A stretch of 38,037 nt of DNA from the NCBI GenBank assembly GCA_045639905.1, contig JAZUDZ010000001.1, positions 1 through 38,037 of the forward strand. Reading direction: 5' to 3'. The translations under genes were made by a program, and so were the position numbers. The notes beneath the pieces were generated by a model. The model ran no database searches and had not been told where the DNA came from. It saw only the letters and a list, made by a program, of their open reading frames with translations. Within the stretch, counting starts at the first letter, position 1. Each line of letters begins with the position of its first letter. Source of the stretch: RGIG426 sp045639905 (GTDB taxonomy: Bacteria > Bacillota > Clostridia > Oscillospirales > Acutalibacteraceae). This document shows, piece by piece, positions 1-8,800 of the stretch.

Positions 1-141
1 AGAAAAACTGACCAAGCGTGGCTTAGTCAGCGTTTTCGATTACTACCAAAAGGTACATATTTAATTTTGAGTTGAACCGCCGTGTGCCGAACGGCACGCA
101 CGGTGGTGTGAGAGGAGGGAGAAAATCCCTCCTACTCGATT
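1..141 (+). mobile_element. Group II intron, 3' end (domains V and VI)
   Basis: A compact hairpin at about 74-110 reads as group II intron domain V: a lower stem ACCGCCGTG/CACGGTGGT, a two-base bulge (CG) on the 3' side, and a short upper stem TGCC/GGCA closed by GAAC. It is followed at about 107-139 by a domain VI-like hairpin, GGAGGGA/TCCCTCC, with an unpaired A in CCTACTC that would be the branch point. The likely 3' splice boundary is just after CTCGATT, near 141. The end of a reverse transcriptase reading frame lies directly upstream, as expected for an intron that encodes its protein in domain IV. The rest of the intron lies outside the window. The boundary is inferred from structure only. 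Confidence 0.65.
2..64 (+). CDS. C-terminal tail of group II intron reverse transcriptase/maturase (5' cut by window)
   Basis: An open frame enters from the left edge and stops with TAA at 62-64, giving 20 residues that end DYYQKVHI. A short basic and aromatic tail of this kind, placed a few bases before a domain V hairpin, fits the C-terminus of a group II intron-encoded reverse transcriptase. Too little is visible to see catalytic motifs, so the call rests mainly on the adjacent intron structure. Confidence 0.5.
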   Translation, partial: EKLTKRGLVSVFDYYQKVHI

Positions 142-161
142 CTTATTTTTTTCAGAAAGTT

Positions 162-190
162 TTGATTTTTTTCTGTTAGTTGTGTATGAT
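162..190 (+). promoter_or_regulatory. Sigma-A-type promoter of the cstA-like gene
   Basis: TTGATT (162-167) and TATGAT (185-190) are separated by 17 bp, about 30 bases before the start codon at 223. It lies just downstream of the intron end, so transcription need not come from the intron. Confidence 0.6.
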
Positions 191-222
191 AGGAGATAGA
201 TTTTCAGAAGGGGGTGGACTAC

Positions 223-1668
223 ATGATTTCCTTTTTATTGGCAGTGGCGCTTTTAATAGCCGGGTATTTCCTGTACGGCAGTCGGGTAGCCCACAACTTT
301 GAGCCGGACGACCGGCCGACACCGGCCGTTTCCATCAATGACGGTGTGGACTTCGTTCCGATGAAGGAATGGAAAATCTTTTTGATTCAGCTTTTAAACA
401 TTGCCGGAACCGGTCCGATTTTCGGAGCCCTTGGCGGTGCTTTATTTGGCCCGATTGTGTATTTGTGGATTGTATTCGGTTGTATTTTTGCCGGTGCGGT
501 TCATGACTATTACTGCGGAATGATTTCCATGCGGCATAAAGGAGAAAGCGTTTCGGAGCTGACGGGACTGTATCTCGGGAATACGATGCGGCTGGTTATG
601 CGTGTGTTTTCCGTGGTCCTTCTTGTTATGTGTGGCGTGGTATTTACCACGGGACCTGCAGAACTTTTGGCCATGCTGACACCGGAGTTTTTGAATAAGA
701 ATGTGTGGCTTTGGATTATTTTGATTTATTATTTCTTTGCCACATTCCTGCCGGTGGATAAGATTATGGGCTTTTTATATCCGATCTTCGGATTTTGTCT
801 GCTGGCTATGGCTTTTGGCGTGGGCGGCAGTATGCTGTTTTCCGGCTCCTTTACCATGCCGGAACTGTGGAATCATTTCGGGAATGAGCACGCGTCGGGA
901 ACCCCTGTTTGGCCCTTTATGTTTATTACGGTTGCCTGCGGTGCCGTTTCGGGATTCCACGCAACCCAGTCTCCCATGATGGCCCGGTGCTGCACATCCG
1001 AAAAGCAGGGAAGACGGATTTTTTACGGTGCGATGATTGCCGAGGGTATTATTGCCCTTATTTGGGCAGCCGCCGGTGTGACCTGTTACGATTCAAGCCG
1101 TGCTCTGTTGGAAGCAGGTGGCGGATGCAGTGCGGTTGTGTATGCAATTTGTCAAACCACGACCGGCAAGATCGGCAGCGCTTTGGCGCTGATTGGTGTT
1201 ATTGTTTGTCCGATTTCCTCCGGTGATACGGCCTATCGTTCTGCCCGTTTGACTTTGTCAGACTGGTTTCATTTAAATCAGTCTAAAATCAAAAACCGGA
1301 TTTTCCTGACAGCACCTCTTTTAATTGCCGGTGCCGTTATCTGCCAGCTGGATTACAGTATTGTATGGCGGTATTTTTCCTGGGCCAACCAGACATTGGC
1401 CATGATTACCCTCTGGATGATTTCGGTCTATTTATACAGAGAAGGCAAGAAGTACGTAAATTCGCTGATTCCGGCCGTCTTTATGTCAGCCGTCACCTTT
1501 TCCTACTTTATGTCCGCGCCCGAGTGTATGGGCCTATTTTGGAACGCTGTGGGGGTTTCGGAGAATATCTTCCGACCGCTTGGCTATGTGTTCGGTCTTT
1601 TATGTGCGTTTGCACTGCTCGGCTTGTTTTTCTACAAGGAAAAACGAAAAAAGAAAAAACTTGTTTAA
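223..1668 (+). CDS. cstA: CstA-family carbon starvation / pyruvate-peptide transporter
   Basis: Polytopic membrane protein of the CstA family, whose members import pyruvate or peptides during carbon limitation. The N-terminus (YFLYGSRVAHNFEPDD, then PxxxxxDGVDFVPM) and the segment NIAGTGPIFGALGGALFGP followed by HDYYCGM are hallmark CstA sequences. Many hydrophobic helices follow and the protein ends in a lysine-rich tail. At 481 residues it is a short-form member; E. coli CstA has about 700. An in-frame GTG at 214 is possible, but the purine-rich AGAAGGGGG (about 206-214) is correctly spaced only for ATG 223, so that start is chosen. It is a single-gene unit with its own promoter upstream and a bidirectional terminator just after the stop. 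The substrate cannot be decided from sequence. Confidence 0.88.
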   Translation: MISFLLAVALLIAGYFLYGSRVAHNFEPDDRPTPAVSINDGVDFVPMKEWKIFLIQLLNIAGTGPIFGALGGALFGPIVYLWIVFGCIFAGAVHDYYCGMISMRHKGESVSELTGLYLGNTMRLVMRVFSVVLLVMCGVVFTTGPAELLAMLTPEFLNKNVWLWIILIYYFFATFLPVDKIMGFLYPIFGFCLLAMAFGVGGSMLFSGSFTMPELWNHFGNEHASGTPVWPFMFITVACGAVSGFHATQSPMMARCCTSEKQGRRIFYGAMIAEGIIALIWAAAGVTCYDSSRALLEAGGGCSAVVYAICQTTTGKIGSALALIGVIVCPISSGDTAYRSARLTLSDWFHLNQSKIKNRIFLTAPLLIAGAVICQLDYSIVWRYFSWANQTLAMITLWMISVYLYREGKKYVNSLIPAVFMSAVTFSYFMSAPECMGLFWNAVGVSENIFRPLGYVFGLLCAFALLGLFFYKEKRKKKKLV

Positions 1669-1675
1669 ACGAAAA

Positions 1676-1709
1676 AAGACGATAGTTTCATTCCTGAAAC
1701 TATCGTCTT
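1676..1709. terminator. Bidirectional rho-independent terminator
   Basis: A perfect 15-bp stem AAGACGATAGTTTCA/TGAAACTATCGTCTT with a TTCC loop, with T-rich tracts on both sides. It ends the cstA-like gene on the + strand and the convergent dockerin gene on the - strand. Confidence 0.9.
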
Positions 1710-1720
1710 ACTTTTTTTAT

Positions 1721-2749
1721 TTAGCCTAACGGTTTGGAAATCCAAATCATCGGACGGGCGCAGTCGTCATAGGTGACACCGTGACCGCCGCTGGCCATGC
1801 CACCGGATACGTAGCAGTAGCCGGCCGAGTCAAAGTCCGAAGAGGAACCGATGGTGCGGAGCCAATAACGGGCATAGTCCGGATCTTCTTGGGTGGCCGC
1901 AAATTTGGCTTCCAAATAGGGAGTCAAAGCGGATGCCATATATTTTTCTCCCAAAATATTGCGGGCTTCACTGAAGCTGGGGACAAAAACATTGTCAATC
2001 GTATCCGGACCGGAGGAGTAGCCGTACATGGGGTTCGGCTCGTTGACATTTTTAACGGTAACGATTTGTTTTTTCTCTTCCTCATTAAAGGCCCCGTTAT
2101 AGAACGTATCATTGCACCAGGCACGAAGTGTGCAGGCTTCCCAGGAAGTACGGGTGTATTTCTGGTTATAACGGACACGTTCCAGCACATAGCGGCTGAT
2201 GCAGAGAGCGGCTTCTTTTTCGTAGTCATAATCCACGACAATCCACTCGATATCTTCGCCGCCGTTGTCCAGGTTGTTGTCCTGCTCGTATTTACCGAGA
2301 GTCAGAATGTCACCGACATTGACGGGAGCATCCGGCAGGGAGACTTCGGATTCTTCAATCGGCTCCGTGGAGGGTTCCTCGGAAGGCTGTTCAGAAGGTT
2401 CTTCAGAGGGCTCCTCGCTGATTTGCGATTCCGGATCGGAAACAAACTGGCTGTCTTCCAGCACATAGGTGGAGAGTTCAACCATTTGGGCGATGCCCTT
2501 GCGGATGAGAAGAACGTCTTTCATATCGATGGCTTCATCCCGGTTGGCGTCAGCACGAAGTACGTCAATGGTAGCATCCATGCCGGCGATGTTTTTACGA
2601 ACCAGGAGAACGTCCTTCATGTCAACGGAATCGTCGTTGTTGGCGTCTCCGAGTTTGATAACGGTTTTGGCATAAGCGCAGATGGAAAGTCCCGTTATAA
2701 AGAGACAAACGCAAAGAACTGCAGCCAAAAGGCTTTTCATGTGTTTCAT
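1721..2749 (-). CDS. Secreted dockerin protein with C-terminal DUF6273 domain
   Basis: A signal peptide (residues about 1-28, ending in AYA) is followed by a type I dockerin near the N-terminus (about 30-90) with two calcium-binding loops, DANNDDSVDMKDVL and DANRDEAIDMKDVL. A Glu/Pro/Ser linker follows, and then a domain of about 200 residues. The C-terminal part (LGKYEQDN.....IEWIVVDYD, LRAWCNDTFYNGAF, YWLRT, ending RPMIWI) matches DUF6273, a domain common in secreted Clostridia proteins and of unknown function. A GTG at 2758 is in frame, but TTTGAGGTGAC fits ATG 2749 better (342 aa). The dockerin would attach the protein to a cohesin elsewhere in the genome. It is convergent with cstA and separated from the sortase gene upstream by a terminator. 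Confidence 0.85.
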   Translation of the reverse strand: MKHMKSLLAAVLCVCLFITGLSICAYAKTVIKLGDANNDDSVDMKDVLLVRKNIAGMDATIDVLRADANRDEAIDMKDVLLIRKGIAQMVELSTYVLEDSQFVSDPESQISEEPSEEPSEQPSEEPSTEPIEESEVSLPDAPVNVGDILTLGKYEQDNNLDNGGEDIEWIVVDYDYEKEAALCISRYVLERVRYNQKYTRTSWEACTLRAWCNDTFYNGAFNEEEKKQIVTVKNVNEPNPMYGYSSGPDTIDNVFVPSFSEARNILGEKYMASALTPYLEAKFAATQEDPDYARYWLRTIGSSSDFDSAGYCYVSGGMASGGHGVTYDDCARPMIWISKPLG

Positions 2750-2818
2750 TTTTGTCACCTCAAAGTAAAATGTAAATGCATTGTATCATAAGACGTCAAA
2801 AGATTCCATAGATTTTCG

Positions 2819-2851
2819 AAAAAAAAGCATCCCGTACTTTGTACGAGATGC
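2819..2851 (-). terminator. Rho-independent terminator of the pilus operon
   Basis: Read on the - strand, GCATCTCGTAC/GTACGGGATGC pair (one G-U) around an AAA loop and run into eight T residues, 15 bases after the sortase stop. This closes the operon that begins at 16531. Confidence 0.85.
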
Positions 2852-2865
2852 CTTATTTAGTTCAA

Positions 2866-3753
2866 TTAGAAATCGTCTTTTAGTAGTTTTTCATCTTTTT
2901 TGAGATCTGATTTCAGTTCTTTGAATAGCTTGTTGCTGTTTTTCTCTTTTCCGGAATTCACAAAGACTAAAATCAACAGGAAGATGATAATCGGAGCAGC
3001 TACAATCGGGGCGATAATCATCGGTTCTATCTGTACGGCATCCGCGGTAATATGCACGCGTGTGTCGTCATTGGCAATGCGGTGACCGCGAACCAAAAGC
3101 CTGTGCGTGTTAATACCGTAGGGGGTACAGGTGACTAATGTACACTGATCTTCGCCGAGCTTTATCTCAAGCTCTGATATTTCATAGGGGAGTACTACGC
3201 GGATTTGATCGACTTCATAGGTGGCTAGCTCGTTCAGTACACGAAGTTCAAAGGTATCACCTGGGGCCAGTTTGTCAATGTCGGTAAAAAGTCTGGCGCT
3301 TGGAAGACCGCGGTGTCCGGAAAGTACGCTGTGGGTACCGGACCCACCAATCGGCATGGAAGAGCCCGGAATGTGTCCGATGGCGACAGCCAAAACGGAA
3401 TCGGTGGTTCCGTGATAGATGGGAAGTTCAACATTGATAACGGGAATGGTTACGGTTCCCATAATACCGTTGCCGGAAAGGTCCAGAATGGAATTGTATT
3501 CTTTTTCTTCTTCTTTTGTCAGGGTATGAATACGGGTATTCTCCTGTTTTAATTTGATATTATATTCCTTTGCCGCGTTCAGTATCCGGTTATATGTTTC
3601 CTCGTCCATGGCTTCGACCAAGTGATCATAGTCCGCGATGGCTTTGGACTGTGTACGGGAGTTCCACCAGTTGCTGACGGTCGGATACAAAAGAAGACCC
3701 ACACCGGCCAAAAGGAAAACACATAATAGAATTGTGCTGAAATGTTTTTTCAT
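2866..3753 (-). CDS. srtC: Class C sortase (pilus polymerase)
   Basis: A membrane-bound transpeptidase that joins pilin subunits through their LPXTG signals. The 295-residue protein has an N-terminal membrane helix (about 7-24), a helical lead-in, the sortase barrel, and a second membrane helix (about 245-266), the usual layout of class C enzymes. Catalytic residues are visible: His147 in THSVLSGHRGLP, Cys209 in LVTCTPYG and Arg218 in NTHRLLVRG. The stretch MGTVTIPVINVELPIYHGT is also typical. I see no clear DPW/DPF lid motif in the N-terminal part. RBS AAGGAG lies 8 bases from the ATG. It is the last gene of the pilus operon, 33 bases after the LPDTG mini-protein, so its likely substrates are the three upstream sorting-signal proteins. 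Confidence 0.95.
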   Translation of the reverse strand: MKKHFSTILLCVFLLAGVGLLLYPTVSNWWNSRTQSKAIADYDHLVEAMDEETYNRILNAAKEYNIKLKQENTRIHTLTKEEEKEYNSILDLSGNGIMGTVTIPVINVELPIYHGTTDSVLAVAIGHIPGSSMPIGGSGTHSVLSGHRGLPSARLFTDIDKLAPGDTFELRVLNELATYEVDQIRVVLPYEISELEIKLGEDQCTLVTCTPYGINTHRLLVRGHRIANDDTRVHITADAVQIEPMIIAPIVAAPIIIFLLILVFVNSGKEKNSNKLFKELKSDLKKDEKLLKDDF

Positions 3754-3786
3754 GTGTTTTACTCCTTTGCATGTGGGAATTGATTA

Positions 3787-4029
3787 TTATTCTTCTTCCT
3801 CTTCTTCTTTGTCATTGTTTCGGGAGCCTGCAACTCGTTTTGAAATGAGAAGCACGCCGGTTCCGAGAACCAAAATGATTCCGATGATATATAAAATTTT
3901 GGTGCCTATACCACCGGTGTCCGGCAAGAGAAATGCCGGTGAGGACTCTGCCATAGTAACAAGGGAAGACAGGGAGAGCAGAATAACAGTGGTAGCAACT
4001 ATGATAGTGTATTTAAAGACTTTTTTCAT
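3787..4029 (-). CDS. 80-residue LPDTG mini-protein (almost only a sorting signal)
   Basis: A tiny exported protein with a signal peptide (about 1-27, ending TMA), an exposed stretch of about seven residues (ESSPAFL), the sorting motif LPDTG at 35-39, a membrane helix (about 45-63) and a basic stop (SKR), then an unusual run of six glutamates. After signal cleavage and sortase action fewer than a dozen residues would remain, with no lysine to act as nucleophile. It has its own RBS (AAAGGTGA) and sits between the backbone pilin and sortase C. I do not recognise a named family. It could be a cap or competitor substrate for the sortase, a membrane peptide, or the remnant of a larger minor pilin. 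The frame is intact and codon use looks normal. Confidence 0.75.
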   Translation of the reverse strand: MKKVFKYTIIVATTVILLSLSSLVTMAESSPAFLLPDTGGIGTKILYIIGIILVLGTGVLLISKRVAGSRNNDKEEEEEE

Positions 4030-4054
4030 ACTGTCACCTTTTTCTGAATTGAAA

Positions 4055-4104
4055 CTTTTATAAAAGCAAGGACAACAATAGGGAAGTTCTATTGCTCTCC
4101 TTGC
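4055..4104 (-). terminator. Imperfect hairpin with T-rich tail between pilin and mini-protein genes
   Basis: On the - strand a 16-bp imperfect stem, GCAAGGA...CAATAG with CTATTG...TCCTTGC, is followed by TTTTATAAAAG. It probably acts as a leaky terminator that lowers expression of the mini-protein and sortase relative to the major pilin. A second inverted repeat, CTGCTGCG/CGCAGCAG (4104-4111 with 4134-4141), lies directly upstream. Confidence 0.55.
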
Positions 4105-4176
4105 TGCTGCGAGCCAAAGAAGAATCCTTGACCCGCAGCAGAGATTATACTAGGAAATTACAATTGATGTATTTTC

Positions 4177-5661
4177 TTATTCGGCAGTAGCCATACGTTT
4201 TTTGGAAACGAGCATCACGGCAGCACCGAGAACAAGTGCAACACCGAGAATGTAGACGAGGGTAGTACCCACGCCACCGGTTTCCGGAAGGACGGAGCCC
4301 TGGTTGTTTTCAACTTTCACACCGCCGGTGATGGAAGCAGTGCTTTCACCGAGAACCGGAGCGGCAGAGAAAGTGTTGTCAGCGCCGTTGATGGTTACCT
4401 CAGCACGTTCGTTTATCTTATTGTAACCGGAAGGCACAGCATCCTCTTCGAGGTAGTAGGTGCCGTTTCCGAGACCATCAATGGTGGCAACGCCGGCAGG
4501 AACAACAGCTGGGGTGAAGCCGGAAGCTTCTTTTTCTGCAGTAGTTGCCGGACGATATACATCGCCATCTTTTACGAGAAGAATTTCATTACCGCCGGTT
4601 GATGCATCATACAGTTTGAATGTAGCACCATCGATGGCCTTCTTAGAAGAACCGTCAATTTTCACGAGTTGGAAAGAATAGGTATTAATGCTTGCTGTGG
4701 AAGAAGTGGCTTCGCCGTTGTCGCCGTATTTCAGGTCGGCCTTGTTGTCGATAGAACCGGCATCATCGATTGCGTTTTCGTTGACAACCGCCGTGTAGGT
4801 GATTGTAATGGTGGTTGTGGCTTCGATGCTATCAAGATAGGATTTGTTGAAGACGACTTTGAAAGTTTCACCAGTGCCAAGACCGGTGGTTACGAGGGTG
4901 TAGTCTTTGTCCTCACCGGCGGTCAAGGTGTCACCATCGCTCACAACAACGGTTCCGCTCCAAGTCAAACCGGTATCCATGCTATCAATGTAGACATAGT
5001 TCTCAGCGCCCGGATAGGCGGTGATGGTAGCAGAGTAGGAAACAGTTTCGCCAACAGAAGCGGTTGCCTTATCTGTCGTGTCGGTTCCAACAGCGGTTAC
5101 TTCCTTCAGAACAGTCGGAACGGTGTTCTTTTCCTCAATAACAGCATTCGGAACAGTGCTGGTGAGTGCGCAAAGAGAACCAGTAGTGGAATCAACGAGA
5201 TAGTAACCGACAGAGGTCACAGTAATAACAGCCGCATTAGAGGCTGCGGTTGCATTACCAGCAGCGTCAATTTCGTTTTCTTTCGCAAATGCGAGAGCGA
5301 TTTTTGCGAATTCTGCCAAATCGACACCAGTTTTCACGGTGACGAATTCGTTTGCATCGTCACTGATGTCAAAGTAGTTTAAGCCATCGGCACCAGTGGC
5401 AAACAAGGCAGCAAAGTCGGAGTTGACTTTGTAGACAGCCTTGGCAGCTTCGGCTGAGATAGGCGGATCATGTTCTAAATTCTCTTCAACAGCCGGGGTG
5501 TAGTCCACGATATCGAAGACTTTGTATGCTGTATAGGTTTTGCCATTGATCGGATTTTCAACGGTGATGGTGAAATCTTCAGCAAAGGCCACTACAGACA
5601 TCATGGATACGATCATGACGATTGCCAGCAACAAGCCGGCGAGTTTCATTGCTTTTTTCAT
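4177..5661 (-). CDS. Backbone (major) pilin, isopeptide-forming, LPETG-anchored
   Basis: A 494-residue surface protein with a signal peptide (1-27, AFA|ED), an N-terminal domain (about 30-190), a Gram-positive pilin isopeptide domain (about 195-325), and a Cna_B/SpaA-type domain (about 330-440). The last has the Lys strand YSFQLVKID and the E-box YYLEEDAVPSGY. The sorting signal is LPETGGVGTT from residue 458, followed by a membrane helix and KKR. Length and order match SpaA/FctA-type backbone pilins of Clostridia. A canonical pilin motif with a YPK lysine is not obvious (the nearest is TAYPGAENYVYI), so the lysine used for polymerisation is unclear. RBS AAAGGAAAG precedes the ATG. The gene follows the giant tip-like protein after a leader of about 168 bases rich in small hairpins, and precedes sortase C. 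Confidence 0.92.
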   Translation of the reverse strand: MKKAMKLAGLLLAIVMIVSMMSVVAFAEDFTITVENPINGKTYTAYKVFDIVDYTPAVEENLEHDPPISAEAAKAVYKVNSDFAALFATGADGLNYFDISDDANEFVTVKTGVDLAEFAKIALAFAKENEIDAAGNATAASNAAVITVTSVGYYLVDSTTGSLCALTSTVPNAVIEEKNTVPTVLKEVTAVGTDTTDKATASVGETVSYSATITAYPGAENYVYIDSMDTGLTWSGTVVVSDGDTLTAGEDKDYTLVTTGLGTGETFKVVFNKSYLDSIEATTTITITYTAVVNENAIDDAGSIDNKADLKYGDNGEATSSTASINTYSFQLVKIDGSSKKAIDGATFKLYDASTGGNEILLVKDGDVYRPATTAEKEASGFTPAVVPAGVATIDGLGNGTYYLEEDAVPSGYNKINERAEVTINGADNTFSAAPVLGESTASITGGVKVENNQGSVLPETGGVGTTLVYILGVALVLGAAVMLVSKKRMATAE

Positions 5662-5725
5662 TTTTTTCTTTCCTTTCTTTTTCTTTTCTATAAAAAACGA
5701 GAAGACTCATTTTTTACGAAACTTT

Positions 5726-5820
5726 GCGACTTTTGTCGCGCTTTCTTTACAAGCATCCGCTTGCGGGGAGTATTTGTAAACACCCTGTTTACGAGAACAT
5801 TTTTTGTCGTACCTTACGAC
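5726..5820 (-). promoter_or_regulatory. Leader of the pilin gene with four consecutive small hairpins
   Basis: The gap 5662-5829 holds four short perfect inverted repeats: GTCGTA/TACGAC (5806-5820), GTAAACA/TGTTTAC (5776-5792), CAAGC/GCTTG (5750-5763) and GCGAC/GTCGC (5726-5739). None is followed by a T tract on the - strand, so they are unlikely to be terminators. A purine-rich stretch follows up to the start codon. The array probably sets mRNA processing or stability for the highly expressed pilin. Confidence 0.5.
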
Positions 5821-5829
5821 GGACAACTG

Positions 5830-8800
5830 TTATTCGGAGGCTAGATGCCTTCGACGCATCATCACCACCCATCCTAATAAGCAGAGCGTAATAAGGGAGA
5901 TACCGCTTACTACATAAACAGTTGTTCCTCCGCCGCCGGTTTCCGGCAAAACATAGTCCGCATCCGTTTCAGACACGGTATTTGTGATGATAATATCCCC
6001 TCCATCGATTCCTTCGTTGTTCTCGTACGAAGGAGTCGTACCACTGGGAACATTTATCTCACGAACATAGTATTGATAGTGAACCGGCTGACCATGGGTA
6101 TCTGTACCATTGGAGGGCAGGTCACTAATGTTGAGCTTCCAGCCATTGGAAGCATTGATGGTATATGTTCCTACAAGAGTGCCATCGTCCGTCTCTCCTC
6201 CGCTTGTTTCTCCGGCGGTATCCGGAACATCCGGGGAAATCGCAGGAGCTTGAACGTCGGGGCCTTCAGGTTCGACTTCTATAGGTCCATAAACCACAGG
6301 GGTGTTAACATAAGTGTTTGCAGTAGATGGGGCAGGACTCTGTACAAGAGAACTACCACTTGAAATAATCGGTTCGGACGGATATTCCGTGTTCAAACGA
6401 GAACCGTCTGACGTTAATCCGATTTCAACAAAGGATACATTGTCAATGTGGAAGGAACGCATCGGTCCGCCAATTAACAAGTCCACGTTGTCCATTTCGG
6501 CCGGAATACGGAAGGTCATGGCGAATGTACCATTTCCAAGTCCAACCGGTTGCCATGTTACACCGCCATCAAAGCTTAACAGGGCTGTTCCGCTTTGACC
6601 ATTGTACTGAACATCGGACATATTGCAGGAGAAGCGGTAATAGTAGAAAGGCTTCACGTTTGCAATTTCCTGATAAAGTCCGGCAGTTACAACATTATCA
6701 AGGTGTACATAGGCTTGTTCATTTACAACAGCGGAATCACCATAGTTACTATGGATTTCCCAATTTGTAAAGTCATCTGTGGAGAAGTCACCATTGCCAA
6801 CTTGATTGTCCTTATAGTCAACCGGGTCATCAGGTGAGTAATCTCCGTCCGGACTTTCCGGTTCGTCACGTTCAGGACCGACGGTATCGGCAGCATCGTT
6901 ATCAACAAGAACAATGTTGTCTATCGTGAATTCACAACCTGCTCCGCCAAATAGTATTCGTGTATAACCACTTGCCGCGGTAAAGGTGATTGAACTTTGT
7001 CCGTTGACATTGCTTGAAATAACACTGCTGCTATCTACAGCATAAAGCACCTTTAGGGTTCCTTTGGAAACGGTAGCATCCCAGCTCAAAGTGTAACTGT
7101 GTCCTGCCACAAAAGAATACTTTTGATAGATTCCCTTTTTATCTTCGTTTCCGTTCTTTATCTGAGCAACACCATTTGAAAAAGTAACGGTTGCTCCTCC
7201 AGCGGTCCATCCTGTTAAATCATTGTTTGAAAAATCGCCGTTGGTAAGGAGGTTGGTTCCAGTAGTACCGCCACCACTCTCCTGGCTTTCCTGGCTTTCT
7301 TGGCTTTCGTGGCTTTCTTGGCTTTCCTGGCTTTCTTGGCTTTCTTGATTGCCACCAGAAGGAATATGGTCACCCTCTACCAAGATAATGTTATCAATAA
7401 TAGCTGTTTCTGTACCAGTAGATTCCTTGACGGTTTCAATTTGAATTTTGAAATTTGTCAAGTCCGATGGTGTGGTAAATGTAATGTCACCGGTTGAAGT
7501 GAGACTATAACTATTGTTGTTATCTTTTTTGACCTTGACTATTATTTTGTCTGTTGCGCCGGTCGTTACCATATCCGCATGAAGCGTATACTCAGTACTT
7601 GGTTTCAATGGCTCAGTAAAACTTGCAATAAGGGATGGTGCACGATAACTTGCTAGTGCAACATTCAATACGCCATTTTCAGCGGTAAAGAACCCTGCGT
7701 AGTCACCTGAAGCTGCTGGGCTTTGCGTCCATCCATTTAAGCCATTACTGAAGTCACCGTTAACGATAAGGTTGTCAATGGTTTCACCACCGCCACCACC
7801 AGTTTGTTTAAAGGTGGCAGATACAGTCACATCGTTATTCGGCATGGTGAACGTGTAAGTGTTCGTGCCTGTTCCTGTCGGGTCAATACCGCCTGTAATA
7901 GTCCAAGTGTCTAGTTCATAACCTGTATCCGGAGTAACCGTGATGGTAACAGGCTGACCTTCGACCTGGCTGGCAGGGCTTACACTAATGGAACCATGCT
8001 CAATACCGGATGCTACCGTAACACTGTGTGTTTCAGTGGGTGCTTCTTTAAAGGAAGCAGAAACGGTTACATCATTGGCAGGCATTGTAAATACATATTC
8101 ATTAAGATTGCCCGTCGCCGTCGGAACAATACCACCTGTGATATTCCACTCATCCAATACATAACCGGATTCGGGTGCTAAGACTACTTTAACTTGAGTG
8201 TTAGCAGCAGCTGAAGTCGGCGTAATGGAGGAGATAGCACCATGGGATAATCCGGTAGCCGCCGTAACATTGTATGTCGTCGGTGTCGGCGGAGTAGAAC
8301 CTTCTTTGTTGATACCGAATCTCTCATAGTATCCGACGGATCCATCAGAGTTCACATAGCCGGCATCTACATATAAGACATCGCCGTCAATGTGCCAGGC
8401 AGAGAAGGAATACGGTTTGCCACTGGCATACTCTTCGAGGTACGAAGGCTGTGTACTTTTCACGGTTCGGTTACCTGTTGCACCGGCAATACCCATGACG
8501 GTATAAATCGGAGCTCCCGGGTTATAAACCATATCGTAGGTTGTACCACCTATGGTTTCCTGACCGGTTGTCCATCCGGTTGCGATGGTTGCGTCATCAC
8601 CGTCAATCGGTTTGGAACGTGCATACATATGGACGTGGCCTTGCATAACCACATCAACGTTATGTTCTGTAAAGACATCGCCCAACTGACCGCGAGCTTG
8701 CGGAACCGATTCGGTCTGTCCGTCTTGCACAGGACCGTAAATCGGTTTGTGCATCATGACAAGAGTCCATTTTGTGTTCGGATTATTGTCATTCGACGTA

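Noticed and set aside
1781..2791. 336-codon open frame opposite the dockerin/DUF6273 gene
   Set aside because: It is antisense to a gene with signal peptide, dockerin and DUF6273 motifs; its own translation shows no domain or RBS.
4142..4150. TATAAT on the - strand as a promoter for the mini-protein and sortase genes
   Set aside because: A perfect -10 exists (4144-4149) but no matching -35 or extended -10 was found, and the genes fit an operon with the pilin.
7276..7347. Short tandem repeats considered as a CRISPR array
   Set aside because: Units are 9 bp without spacers and encode QES in frame. No CRISPR array was seen anywhere in the window.
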